Below, in pieces: positions 33,752 to 42,400 of a DNA stretch of 64,000 nucleotides. The DNA comes from Clostridium sp. KNHs205 (lineage in GTDB: Bacteria > Bacillota > Clostridia > Lachnospirales > Lachnospiraceae), in the NCBI RefSeq assembly GCF_000702945.1, contig NZ_JNLE01000003.1:2775501-2839500 (forward strand). The letters are read 5' to 3'. The notes under the pieces are model-generated. The model made no database searches and had not been told where the DNA came from. It was given only the letters and a program-made list of their open reading frames with translations. Each line of letters opens with the position of its first letter. Position 1 is the stretch's first letter. The translations under genes and the position numbers were made by a program.

Positions 33752-35383
33752 ATGAAAAGGAAAGCAATAGCACTCTTATTGGCTCTGGCAATGTGCACAA
33801 CAGTTTTTTGGGGTTGCGGCAAAGGAAGCAATGGAGAAGGCAACAGTAAGACAGCAGGGGCAGGTGCTTCTGCGGATATTACGGATGAGAATGGTAAGAT
33901 CAACGGGCTCATGAACAAAGAGGGACTTCCGCTGGTCGAGGAAGGTACCTACGGTTTCTCGATTTTCGTGGATGACTCCAGTGAATCAGGAGAATTCTAC
34001 ATGATAGATGAGTTCAAGAAACAGACCAATGTAGATGTTACACTAAAGCTTTTTCCATACGAAACTGCCACAGAGAGACTTAACCTGGATCTGAATTCCG
34101 GTGATTACGCTGATGTTATCGGCGGCTGGACTTTAAATGACAGTATGATCCTGACTTATGGAGTAAAGCAGGGGATCTTCATTCCGCTGGAGGATTATTT
34201 TGAGAAATATTGCCCTAACATCTCAGCTATCCTGGACTTACCGGGTGTAAGAGAGAAGATGACAGCACCGGATGGACACATATATACCATTCCTTATGTA
34301 ACCGGCGATACGACGGTAAGCTATTCCCCTTATATCAACAGCAGATGGCTGAAAAATGTAGGCATGGAAATGCCGTCCTCTACAGAGGAATTTGCAGAAG
34401 TACTGCGGGCCTTTAAAGAAAAAGATGCCAATGGAAATGGAGACGCTGACGATGAGATTCCTTTTTCTGCAGATCCTAATAATAAACATATAGAAGCCAT
34501 GACCGGCTGGTTTGGATTGCCCATGGATAAATATGGTGTTGCCATTCAGGAGGATAAGGTTGTTTACGGCGGTGTCAGCAAGCAATACAGAGAATTCCTA
34601 AGCTGGTTCAACGGTCTTTATAAAGAAGGACTGATAGATATGGAACTCTTTACACAGGACTCTTCCACCTGGGAAGGAAAAGGGAATAAAGATCTTTACG
34701 GTGTATCCATTGCTTATGGCAGCAATGAATTTTCAGGTATTGTGCAGACTACCGAAAAAAGCGAATTTGATGTGCTTCCAGTACTTAATACCGACAAAGG
34801 AGGCATCTGGTTAAAAGATACCAACGGCTTTAGCGTATTCAGAACCCAGGCAGTAATTACCGATAAAGCACAAAATCCAGAAATTATCTGTAGGTGGTTT
34901 GATAATGCTTTTGCTCTGGAAAATGGGATTGGCTGCAGCAGAGGTCCTGTAGGTGTTGTCACAATGAAGGAAGGTAACGGTTATCGGGCAATTGATACTT
35001 CAACACTTCCGGAGGATCAGCAGGAAAAGGTCAGCTGGAGCAACTTATGGCCCCAGGCTCTGCCCAAATATCTTCCTGCAGGCTTTAAGTTCGTCGAAGA
35101 CAGTCCTCTTTATGATGAGAAAAAGGCTATGGAAAATACCTATGAGCCTAATCTGACAAAAGAGGTCATTCCCTCCAACTGGATAGCTCTTGACGATATT
35201 GACAGATATTCTGATATCAGTACTGCCCTTACAGATTACTTCAATCAGCAGCAGGCTCTGTTCGTTACCGGAGAGTTGGATGTAAATGATGACGCCCAAT
35301 GGAAAGCCTATACAGACGGTCTTAATGCCCTTGGGTTGGAGGATTGGGTCAAAATGCGGGGGATTGAAGGAATAGCAGAATAA
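33752..35383 (+). CDS. Solute-binding lipoprotein of the LplABC-type importer
   Basis: A 543-residue lipoprotein with GAGGAGG ribosome site and lipobox FWGC (Cys22). It belongs to the LplA/family-1 oligosaccharide-binding group: the NGNGDADDEIPFSADPN loop resembles the calcium-like DxNGDGxxDEIP motif seen in LplA proteins, and LYKEGLIDMELFTQD follows. It closes the importer unit and is followed by a hairpin terminator. The ligand is not readable; the downstream fucosidase, GH130 and GH18 suggest an N-glycan-type oligosaccharide (inference). Confidence 0.87.
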   Translation: MKRKAIALLLALAMCTTVFWGCGKGSNGEGNSKTAGAGASADITDENGKINGLMNKEGLPLVEEGTYGFSIFVDDSSESGEFYMIDEFKKQTNVDVTLKLFPYETATERLNLDLNSGDYADVIGGWTLNDSMILTYGVKQGIFIPLEDYFEKYCPNISAILDLPGVREKMTAPDGHIYTIPYVTGDTTVSYSPYINSRWLKNVGMEMPSSTEEFAEVLRAFKEKDANGNGDADDEIPFSADPNNKHIEAMTGWFGLPMDKYGVAIQEDKVVYGGVSKQYREFLSWFNGLYKEGLIDMELFTQDSSTWEGKGNKDLYGVSIAYGSNEFSGIVQTTEKSEFDVLPVLNTDKGGIWLKDTNGFSVFRTQAVITDKAQNPEIICRWFDNAFALENGIGCSRGPVGVVTMKEGNGYRAIDTSTLPEDQQEKVSWSNLWPQALPKYLPAGFKFVEDSPLYDEKKAMENTYEPNLTKEVIPSNWIALDDIDRYSDISTALTDYFNQQQALFVTGELDVNDDAQWKAYTDGLNALGLEDWVKMRGIEGIAE

Positions 35384-35415
35384 CAAACAACAGAGGTTGA
35401 GTTGAGGATACCGGT

Positions 35416-35456
35416 GAAAAGCATATTACTGTATCGTCGGTAATATGCTTTTCTTT
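35416..35456 (+). terminator. Terminator after the importer operon
   Basis: A perfect 14-bp stem, GAAAAGCATATTAC / GTAATATGCTTTTC, with a 10-base loop and TTTCC after it. Some read-through into the fucosidase gene is likely because no clear promoter is seen after it. Confidence 0.8.
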
Positions 35457-35576
35457 CCATCCGGCAGGGGGTACCGGCTGGTAATTCCTAAGGAGATTTA
35501 CAGGAATATCCTAAGGATATGTTTCTATAACAGGATGGATAATTTGCTTAAAGGTGGAAGGGATCAGGTGACACAG

Positions 35577-37040
35577 ATGGAAAATAAATCAGAGGAAAAG
35601 CTGGTGACGGACAGCCAGAGGTTAAAGTCAGGAGAGCCAGAGAATCAGGAGAAGGAAAAAGCAGCTGTGGAGGAAAGAATAGAACAGGGTGTCCACAATT
35701 ACAGTGCTGCAGAAGAATATGTCTGGCCAGAGGATGATAAGGTCCGGCAGAAGCTGGAGTGGTTTCAGGATCAGAAACTGGCGCTGATGATGCATTGGGG
35801 ACCCTATTCCCAGCTTGGAATCGTTGAATCCTGGGCACTTTCCGATGCGGATGCGGAATGGTCCAGAACAGGAATTGATTGGGAAGTAAGCGGTGAAGAA
35901 TTCAAGAAGCAGTATTTCGATCTGAACAAAACCTTTCATCCAATCCGGTTCGAACCGGAAAAATGGGCAGATATTGCGGCAGAGGCGGGGATGCGCTATC
36001 TGATATTTACCACAAAACACCATGATGGTTTCTGTATGTGGGATACCCGTTATTCGGATTATAAGATAACGGGAACAGACTGCCCATATCATAACCATAA
36101 ATATGCAGATATATGCGGGCATTTGTTTGAAGCCTTTCGTAAGAAAGGAATCGGTATAGCAGCTTATTTTTCCAAAGCGGATTGGCATATAGAGAGTTAC
36201 TGGGCAAAAAATTATCCGCGGGGTGAGTATATGTGGAGGGGACCCTCCTATGACCCCTTAAAGCAGCCTGAGGAGTGGGAGAGATTTGCTGAATTTACGC
36301 GGAATCAGGTGAAGGAACTGGCAACCCGGTATGGGAAATTGGATATCATGTGGTTTGATGCCGGCTGGGTGTGCAAGGAAAACGGCCAGGATATCCGCCT
36401 TGGTGAGACGATAGAGGAGATCAGGACCTGGCAGCCTGGAATGCTGTGTGCCGACAGAACGGTTGGCGGTGCTTACGAAAATTACATTACTCCGGAGCAG
36501 TGTGTACCGGAAGAACCGCTTACCGTGCCTTGGGAGAGCTGTATTACCCTGGGAACCTCTTTTTCATTTGCCTATGAAGATGTCTATAAATCACCAAGGG
36601 AAGTAATCCATCTGCTGACGGACATTGTTGCAAAGGGAGGTAATCTGGCAATCAATGTGGGGCCGCAGCCGGACGGGCGGCTTCCTAAGGGTGCGATTGC
36701 TTCTTTAAAAGGCATAGGAGCATGGCTTAAGCTCTTTGGGGAAGCCATTTACGGCACCAGAATCTGTGCGCCATACAAGGTGGATAATATTGCTTTTACC
36801 AGAAAAGGTGAGGTGGTATATGCCCTGGAGCTGTTTGCGGAAGGCGACGAAGTTCCGGATAGGGTGTTTCTTCCCTTTGGTGGAAGGGTTAAGCGGGTGA
36901 CAAGGGTTGGTACTGGTGAGAACATACTTTTTGAAAATATAACAGGAGGTCTTCAGGTAATGGTACCCTGGGCGAAGGGAAAAGAGGCTCCTGTTGCCAG
37001 AGTGTATAAACTGGAGCCTGAAGCAGCTTTCGGAAGCTGA
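35577..37040 (+). CDS. GH29 alpha-L-fucosidase, cytosolic
   Basis: A 487-residue enzyme with a charged N-terminal extension and no signal peptide. The catalytic barrel begins near WFQDQKLALMMHWGPYS; FTTKHHDGFCMWDT is the conserved fucose-binding signature, and D261 in KLDIMWFDAGW is the GH29 nucleophile. LLTDIVAKGGNLAINVGPQPDG is also diagnostic. I choose ATG 35577, preceded by CAGGTGA; upstream starts overlap the terminator hairpin. It removes terminal alpha-linked fucose, possibly the core alpha-1,6-fucose of N-glycans given its neighbours; linkage specificity cannot be read from sequence. Confidence 0.88.
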   Translation: MENKSEEKLVTDSQRLKSGEPENQEKEKAAVEERIEQGVHNYSAAEEYVWPEDDKVRQKLEWFQDQKLALMMHWGPYSQLGIVESWALSDADAEWSRTGIDWEVSGEEFKKQYFDLNKTFHPIRFEPEKWADIAAEAGMRYLIFTTKHHDGFCMWDTRYSDYKITGTDCPYHNHKYADICGHLFEAFRKKGIGIAAYFSKADWHIESYWAKNYPRGEYMWRGPSYDPLKQPEEWERFAEFTRNQVKELATRYGKLDIMWFDAGWVCKENGQDIRLGETIEEIRTWQPGMLCADRTVGGAYENYITPEQCVPEEPLTVPWESCITLGTSFSFAYEDVYKSPREVIHLLTDIVAKGGNLAINVGPQPDGRLPKGAIASLKGIGAWLKLFGEAIYGTRICAPYKVDNIAFTRKGEVVYALELFAEGDEVPDRVFLPFGGRVKRVTRVGTGENILFENITGGLQVMVPWAKGKEAPVARVYKLEPEAAFGS

Positions 37041-37213
37041 TGGAAAATAAGCTTGCATAGGTTTAGTTTAAACATCCAGTGCTTTAAACATGAATGATAT
37101 ACGTCATGAAAATAAGATTGCATAGTTTAGTTACAAACAGCGCAGTTTGAAGTAATAAATGCAACAGCAGGCCATTGACAAATAAATCGTATGATAGGAA
37201 GGTGGGAGAAAGA

Positions 37214-39739
37214 ATGTTTACGGTACAGCTGCAGAAGTACGCTTCAGATAAATATGAAGAACGAAAAAAATATTACGGCTGTCTTTTAGCTGATATCGAG
37301 GAAGGGTTAAAGGGCTGCCAGGAAGAGGAAGCCGTGCTGATGCGTTTTCTTTACGGTACTATGCCCTTACGTGATGCCGGAGAATATGAATTTCACATAT
37401 TTTTAAGCTTTGTACAGCATGCTCTTTGGCTTCGGAGGGAGAGGGAATGGTGCCGCAAGCTGCCGGAAGAGATTTTTATCCACTATGTGCTTTATTATCG
37501 CATTAATTCCGAAAGCATCAGCGATTGCAGAAATTTCTTCTATAAGCAGCTAAAAGATAGAATTGAGGGTTTGGACCTGAAGGCTGCCATACTTGAAATC
37601 AATTACTGGTGTGCGGAAAATGCTGCTTATGAGGCCACGGATGAAAGAACAGTCTCGCCTATGACCATGTTCCGGTGTAAAAGGGGGCGCTGCGGAGAAG
37701 AATCTACCTTTGCAGTTACAGCTTACCGAAGTATGGGGATTCCTGCCAGGCAGATCTATACGCCAAGGTGGGCCCACTGTGATGATAACCATGCCTGGGT
37801 GGAGGTTTATGTGGAGGGAAGCTGGTATTTCCTGGGAGCCTGTGAACCGGAGGAAGCTTTGAACAGGGGCTGGTTTACCCAAGCTGCCAACCGCGCTATA
37901 TTGATTCACAGCCGCAGGTTTTCTGATTTCCCGGCTGCTTCTATGGAAGAAACGCTGGGACAGGAAGGTGTGCTGACCTATTGCAGCCATACTTCTTATT
38001 ATACCAGGACAGAGGAAGTGGCAGTGCTTGTGAAGGATGCCCGTGGAAATCCGGTGGAAGGGGCTCAGGTTATCCTGGAGATTCTTAACATGGCGGAGTA
38101 TTTTCCGTCAGCAGTTCTTATAACAGACAGGAATGGAGAAGTGCGAATAAAAGCCGGACTTGGAGATATCAGAGTCAGAGCGGTTAAAGGGGAGACCTTC
38201 GGGGAGAGAAAGCTTACCGTAGGCAAGGGGGTAAAAGAAGAACTTTTATTACATACCCGGAACGATAACATCTTCAGCGATAGATGGGAACAGGATGAAT
38301 ACCTCTCACCGGCTGAACATCCGCTGCACTCTGCCTATGAAAGCAAAGAGCAAAAAGAGAAAAATGCAGAACGCTTGAAAGCTGCCAGAGAAATCAGGGA
38401 AAAAAGCCTTGCTGCTTGCTATGATGAAGAGATTGAGAAGCTATACCAAGAGGATCGTGAAGCCATCCGCAGAGCGGGAGCAAATGCAGAAGAAATAAAA
38501 GCTTTTCTGACCAGAGATGAGAATCCCCTCAGAAAACAACTGCTGCTAAGTCTGTCGGAAAAGGACTTTAAGGATCTGAAGGCCGAAATCCTGGAAGATC
38601 ATCTGGAGCCATATAGTGAATCATATGGATTCTCCAGGGATATCTATTGCAGATATGTACTGTGTCCAAGGATTTTCAGAGAGGAGCTGACACCTTATAA
38701 GAGCTTTATCCGCAACTATTTCAGTAAGGAGGAGAAGGAAGGTTTTGCAGGAGAGCCTGACCTTATCTGGAAATATATCAAAGCGGTCATAGGGTATATT
38801 CCGGAAGAAGAGTATGACACCCTCTGTGCTACTCCTGTCGGCAGTCTGCGGCTGGGGTTAGGAAGCCCTTTGGCAAAAAGCATCCTGTTTGCAGCTATTT
38901 GCAGGAGTCTTCATATTCCTGCCAGGTTAAATCCGGTAACCCATGCACCGGAATATTTAAGAGACGGAGTGTTTGTTTCACCGGAGGCAGATACATTATT
39001 AAATACCGCAACCCTGGTACTGAAAAAGAAAAAAGACAGCAGATGGAGCTATTATCAGAATTGGACCATCGGTAAGCTGAAAGGAGTGCAGTTTGAGACA
39101 TTGGTCTACGAGGGTAAGGTCTTTTGGGAGAAGGAACTTAAGCTGGAATTGGAGGAGGGAATATATAGGATCATAGCTACCAGGCGTATGCCGGAAGGTC
39201 ATCAGAAAGTCTATGAGAGAGTTTTCCGGCTGGTGGGGAGAGAACGTAAAGTCATTGAAATGGCAGAGTGGGACACAGATAGGTTAATACCTGAGAAAAG
39301 TGTGAAGCTGGAGAATTTTCTGTTTTACAATAGCAGGGGAAAGGAAAGCAATCTGTTAAAACTGGTTAAGCAGAAACCTGTTATTCTTGCTTTTTTGGGA
39401 ACAGGTGAAGAACCCACCGAGCATGTATTGAATGAATTGCTGGATATTGCTGATACCTGGAACAGCAGCGGAGGCAGAATGCTTGTGGTACTGCGGGAAC
39501 AGCTTGAAATGGAGAATATTACCCTGGGGAAAGTCCTTGCGAAATTATCAGGTATCGAAATATATTTTGACAATTCAGGCAGCTGCAGCAGAGCGGCGGC
39601 GAAGCTTCGGCTTAATGAAGATAAACTGCCGGTTCTTATCCTGGCGGACAGCAGAGGAAACAGTGTGTATGCCTGTGGGGGCTATCATGTAGGCAGTGTG
39701 GAATTTATGCTGAAACTACTGGAGGAGCAAAAACTGTAA
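37214..39739 (+). CDS. Large transglutaminase-fold protein with Ig-like insert and thioredoxin-like end
   Basis: An 841-residue cytosolic protein; ATG 37214 is preceded by AGGAAGGTGGGAG, better than TTG 37175. Domain order: helical N-terminus; transglutaminase-like core with Cys160 (GRCGEES) and His193 (DDNHAWVEVYVEGSW); Gly208-Ala-Cys210-Glu211 where the third catalytic residue is expected; a carboxypeptidase-regulatory-like sandwich (about 265-345); a charged helical linker; a second weak transglutaminase-like segment (SPLAKSILFAAICRSLHIPA); and a thioredoxin-like C-terminus (about 705-841). Peptide:N-glycanases share the fold and an analogous W..xxxCE motif. Substrate unknown; a glycopeptide amidase or protease role is hypothesis only. 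Confidence 0.7.
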   Translation: MFTVQLQKYASDKYEERKKYYGCLLADIEEGLKGCQEEEAVLMRFLYGTMPLRDAGEYEFHIFLSFVQHALWLRREREWCRKLPEEIFIHYVLYYRINSESISDCRNFFYKQLKDRIEGLDLKAAILEINYWCAENAAYEATDERTVSPMTMFRCKRGRCGEESTFAVTAYRSMGIPARQIYTPRWAHCDDNHAWVEVYVEGSWYFLGACEPEEALNRGWFTQAANRAILIHSRRFSDFPAASMEETLGQEGVLTYCSHTSYYTRTEEVAVLVKDARGNPVEGAQVILEILNMAEYFPSAVLITDRNGEVRIKAGLGDIRVRAVKGETFGERKLTVGKGVKEELLLHTRNDNIFSDRWEQDEYLSPAEHPLHSAYESKEQKEKNAERLKAAREIREKSLAACYDEEIEKLYQEDREAIRRAGANAEEIKAFLTRDENPLRKQLLLSLSEKDFKDLKAEILEDHLEPYSESYGFSRDIYCRYVLCPRIFREELTPYKSFIRNYFSKEEKEGFAGEPDLIWKYIKAVIGYIPEEEYDTLCATPVGSLRLGLGSPLAKSILFAAICRSLHIPARLNPVTHAPEYLRDGVFVSPEADTLLNTATLVLKKKKDSRWSYYQNWTIGKLKGVQFETLVYEGKVFWEKELKLELEEGIYRIIATRRMPEGHQKVYERVFRLVGRERKVIEMAEWDTDRLIPEKSVKLENFLFYNSRGKESNLLKLVKQKPVILAFLGTGEEPTEHVLNELLDIADTWNSSGGRMLVVLREQLEMENITLGKVLAKLSGIEIYFDNSGSCSRAAAKLRLNEDKLPVLILADSRGNSVYACGGYHVGSVEFMLKLLEEQKL

Positions 39740-39770
39740 GGAGTACAAAGTGTGAAAGAAAATAATAAAT

Positions 39771-39810
39771 TGAAAGGATGCCACGTGAAGATTCTTTCAC
39801 CCTTTTATTT
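39771..39810 (+). terminator. Hairpin terminator after the transglutaminase-fold gene
   Basis: TGAAAGGAT (39771-39779) pairs with ATTCTTTCA (39791-39799), one G-U pair, followed by CCCTTTTATTT. Sequence-related to the hairpin at 31663. Confidence 0.65.
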
Positions 39811-39816
39811 GTGGCA

Positions 39817-39842
39817 GCATCGCAGGCAGGCCTGCGATATGC
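39817..39842. promoter_or_regulatory. GC-rich palindrome in the GH130 leader
   Basis: CGCAGGC and GCCTGCG flank AG, with further pairing of the ATs outside. It lies just before the GH130 start and could be an operator or 5' hairpin. Confidence 0.45.
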
Positions 39843-39856
39843 AATGGGTATAAATA

Positions 39857-40849
39857 ATGAGTAGAGTAACAGGGAGTTCCCTGCCAGACATTCCCTGGCA
39901 GGATAAACCGGAGGGGTACAGTAAACCGGTCTGGCGATATAATAGCAATCCTATTATAAAAAGAGATGCAATACCAACTTCCAACAGCATCTTTAACAGT
40001 GCAGTAATTCCTTTTAAGGATGGATTTGCAGGAGTATTCCGTTGTGACAGTATTGCGGTTAGTATGGATATCTTTCCGGGCTTTAGTGAAGATGGTATCC
40101 ATTGGAAGATTGAGGAAGAGCCTATTGTTTTTCAGGGGGAGGACATGGAAATCCTGAAAAGGGAATACCGTTACGACCCCAGAGTGTGCTATCTGGAAGA
40201 CAGATATTATATAACCTGGTGCAACGGCTATCATGGGCCTACTATTGGTATCGGGTATACTTTTGATTTTAAGACCTTTTACCAGCTGGAAAATGCTTTT
40301 CTGCCCTATAACCGGAATGGCGTACTGTTTCCCAGAAAAATAAACGGCAGATATGCCATGCTAAGCAGACCAAGTGATACAGGGCATACGCCATTTGGAG
40401 ATATCTTCTATAGTCAGAGCAGGGATTTGGAATATTGGGGACACCACAGGCATGTTATGTCTCCTGTAAAAGGCGACGAATCTGCCTGGCAGGGAACCAA
40501 GATCGGCCCCGGCCCCATCCCTATTGAGACGGAGGAGGGCTGGCTGCTGCTCTATCATGGAGTCATACATACCTGCAATGGTTTTGTGTACCGAGTGGGC
40601 ACTGCCATTTTAGATCTTGATGAACCCTGGAAAGTAAAATACCGTTCCAGATATTATGTCTTAGGACCGGAGGAATATTATGAGCGTGTAGGGGATGTTC
40701 CCAATGTGGTATTCCCCTGTGCGGCTCTTACTGATAAGGCTACAGGGCGGATTGCTCTATATTATGGCTGTGCGGATACGGTAACCGGTCTGGCCTTTAC
40801 TACGGTGGAAGAGCTGATAGGGTTTACCAAAGCTCATGCCTTAACTTAA
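39857..40849 (+). CDS. GH130 family glycoside phosphorylase, probably mannosyl-GlcNAc-type
   Basis: A 330-residue five-bladed-propeller enzyme without a signal peptide. The probable general acid is D107 in RYDPRV. Other family segments: [73 protein letters not shown] and NVVFPCAA. These are close to my recollection of the GH130_2 enzymes that phosphorolyse beta-1,4-mannosyl-N-acetylglucosamine; mannosyl-glucose and mannooligosaccharide phosphorylases belong to the same family, so subfamily needs alignment. It uses phosphate to release mannose 1-phosphate and saves ATP. The ribosome site is poor. Confidence 0.82.
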   Translation: MSRVTGSSLPDIPWQDKPEGYSKPVWRYNSNPIIKRDAIPTSNSIFNSAVIPFKDGFAGVFRCDSIAVSMDIFPGFSEDGIHWKIEEEPIVFQGEDMEILKREYRYDPRVCYLEDRYYITWCNGYHGPTIGIGYTFDFKTFYQLENAFLPYNRNGVLFPRKINGRYAMLSRPSDTGHTPFGDIFYSQSRDLEYWGHHRHVMSPVKGDESAWQGTKIGPGPIPIETEEGWLLLYHGVIHTCNGFVYRVGTAILDLDEPWKVKYRSRYYVLGPEEYYERVGDVPNVVFPCAALTDKATGRIALYYGCADTVTGLAFTTVEELIGFTKAHALT

Positions 40850-40880
40850 TAAAAGAAAACGGAGGAAAAGAACACGGATA

Positions 40881-41921
40881 ATGGGGAAATTAATCGGATA
40901 TGTCAGCACCGGTGATCTAGGTGAGGTGACTGCAGAGGATAGTAAGAGTCTGGATGTGATCAATATAGCTTTCGGGCATATAAACCAGGGGTTAGCGGAA
41001 TGGAACCATCCTGAATGCAAAGCAGTATTGTCACGGATAAAATCCCTGAATCCGGATATAAAGCTTATATTATCCCTGGGAGGCTGGGGTGCTGCCGGAT
41101 TCTCAGAGGCTGCCATGACCAGGGAGAACAGAACACGTTTTGCTGCTTCTGCAGTAGAGCTCATAAGAGAATATGATATGGATGGTATAGATATAGACTG
41201 GGAATACCCATGTTACCGCGTGGCTGGTATTGATGGAAGCGAATTAGACAGAGAGAATTTTACCTTATTACTGGAAGCCTTCAGAATAGCACTTGACAGG
41301 GCTGCTGAAAAGGATTACCTGTTGACCATTGCAGCAGGTGGAGGTGAATATTTTACAGCCTGTACCGATATGAAGAACGCACAGCAGTATCTGGATTACG
41401 TACAGCTGATGACCTATGACTTAAAGGGAGGTTTTCAGAATTTTACAGGTCATCATACCAGCCTGTATTCCAATAAAAGGGATTTGTTTCCCGCCAGTAC
41501 GGACCGTGGGGTGGAATGCTTTATAAAGGCAGGAGTACCAAAGGAAAAGCTGGTAATCGGTGCAGCCTTCTACTCCAGACTATGGAAGGGTGTTCCGGAT
41601 ATTGAGCATGGTCTGCATCAGATGGCAGCAACCACCGGAGGATACGGACCTGCCTACCACAGTCTCCTTCAGAATTTTATTAACAGGAATGGATATGTCC
41701 GTTATTGGGATGAGGAAGCAAAAGCCCCTTATCTGTTCAATGGAGATACCTTTATAAGCTATGATGACAGAGAGTCACTGAAAAGAAAAGCAGAGTATGC
41801 CAAGGAGAAAGGTCTCCTTGGGCTGATGTATTGGGAATACGGCTGTGACAATACCCATACCTTAACCGGATGGTTAAGGGAACAGATTGAGAGAACGCCC
41901 TGGATCAACGGGAATTCCTAA
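40881..41921 (+). CDS. GH18 family glycosidase, cytosolic (chitobiase/ENGase-type candidate)
   Basis: A 346-residue TIM-barrel enzyme starting MGKLIGYVSTGD, without signal peptide. The GH18 signature is complete: LILSLGGWG, then DGIDIDWEYP with D101, D104, D106 and catalytic acid E108, then YVQLMTYDLKGG and LGLMYWEYGCD. It should cut beta-1,4 links between N-acetylglucosamine units by substrate-assisted catalysis. As an intracellular enzyme it would act on imported oligosaccharides, such as chitobiose-core glycans, rather than on chitin. It follows the GH130 gene by 31 bp. A plain intracellular chitinase is the alternative. Confidence 0.88.
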   Translation: MGKLIGYVSTGDLGEVTAEDSKSLDVINIAFGHINQGLAEWNHPECKAVLSRIKSLNPDIKLILSLGGWGAAGFSEAAMTRENRTRFAASAVELIREYDMDGIDIDWEYPCYRVAGIDGSELDRENFTLLLEAFRIALDRAAEKDYLLTIAAGGGEYFTACTDMKNAQQYLDYVQLMTYDLKGGFQNFTGHHTSLYSNKRDLFPASTDRGVECFIKAGVPKEKLVIGAAFYSRLWKGVPDIEHGLHQMAATTGGYGPAYHSLLQNFINRNGYVRYWDEEAKAPYLFNGDTFISYDDRESLKRKAEYAKEKGLLGLMYWEYGCDNTHTLTGWLREQIERTPWINGNS

Positions 41922-41967
41922 GCTTATTTTAACAGAAAATGCCATGACAGATGGAGGCATAGTCCAA

Positions 41968-42052
41968 TAAGTAATGTCAGAAAGAAATTAATCCCGAAGC
42001 CAGACGCAATGGTGTCTGGTTAATATATTACATTAAGTAATGTCAGAAAGAA
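41968..42052. repeat. Pair of 19-bp direct repeats flanking a small hairpin
   Basis: TAAGTAATGTCAGAAAGAA occurs at 41968-41986 and 42034-42052. Between them lies CCAGACGCAATGGTGTCTGG (41999-42020 region), a 6-7 bp stem. No gene is present. It may be a small duplication or the target of a regulator. Confidence 0.7.
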
Positions 42053-42057
42053 GTCCC

Positions 42058-42123
42058 GATGGCCTTCCTTCACACAATGGTTCTGGTAGGCCGTTGTGTG
42101 GAGGAAGGTCATTGTTTTTTTTG
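42058..42123 (+). terminator. Strong terminator after the GH18 gene
   Basis: GGCCTTCCTTCACACAATGG (42061-42080) pairs with 42091-42112 (CCGTTGTGTGGAGGAAGGTC) with a small loop, followed by ATTGTTTTTTTT. It ends the GH29-GH18 unit. From 42124 to 42400 I see AT-rich promoter-like DNA but no assignable site. Confidence 0.9.
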
Positions 42124-42400
42124 TGAAAAAGGTCATATTTTTAGAGAAAAATACTTTAATAATTACACTTTTTATTAAAAGAATTTTGTCATATAATAAA
42201 TTGTATTAATACTTGTATAAATACTAAAACATACTTCTGGCAGTTAATATGAATTATTGATAATTACAAAGCGTACCATAATTTTAGGCACTGCTACATC
42301 TGCAGGCAGGAGCGGCATTTAGTGGGAGCTGATGCTGCCTTTAGTGAAGGATTACAGGTTATGGGAAAAGGAATGGTTATGGGAAAGGTTTGGTTATTAT

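Noticed and set aside
29876..39842. Common operator shared by the CGCAGG...CCTGCG palindromes at 29876 and 39817
   Set aside because: The spacing differs (3 versus 4 bases between the hexamers), which would change the helical register, and no further copies are seen.
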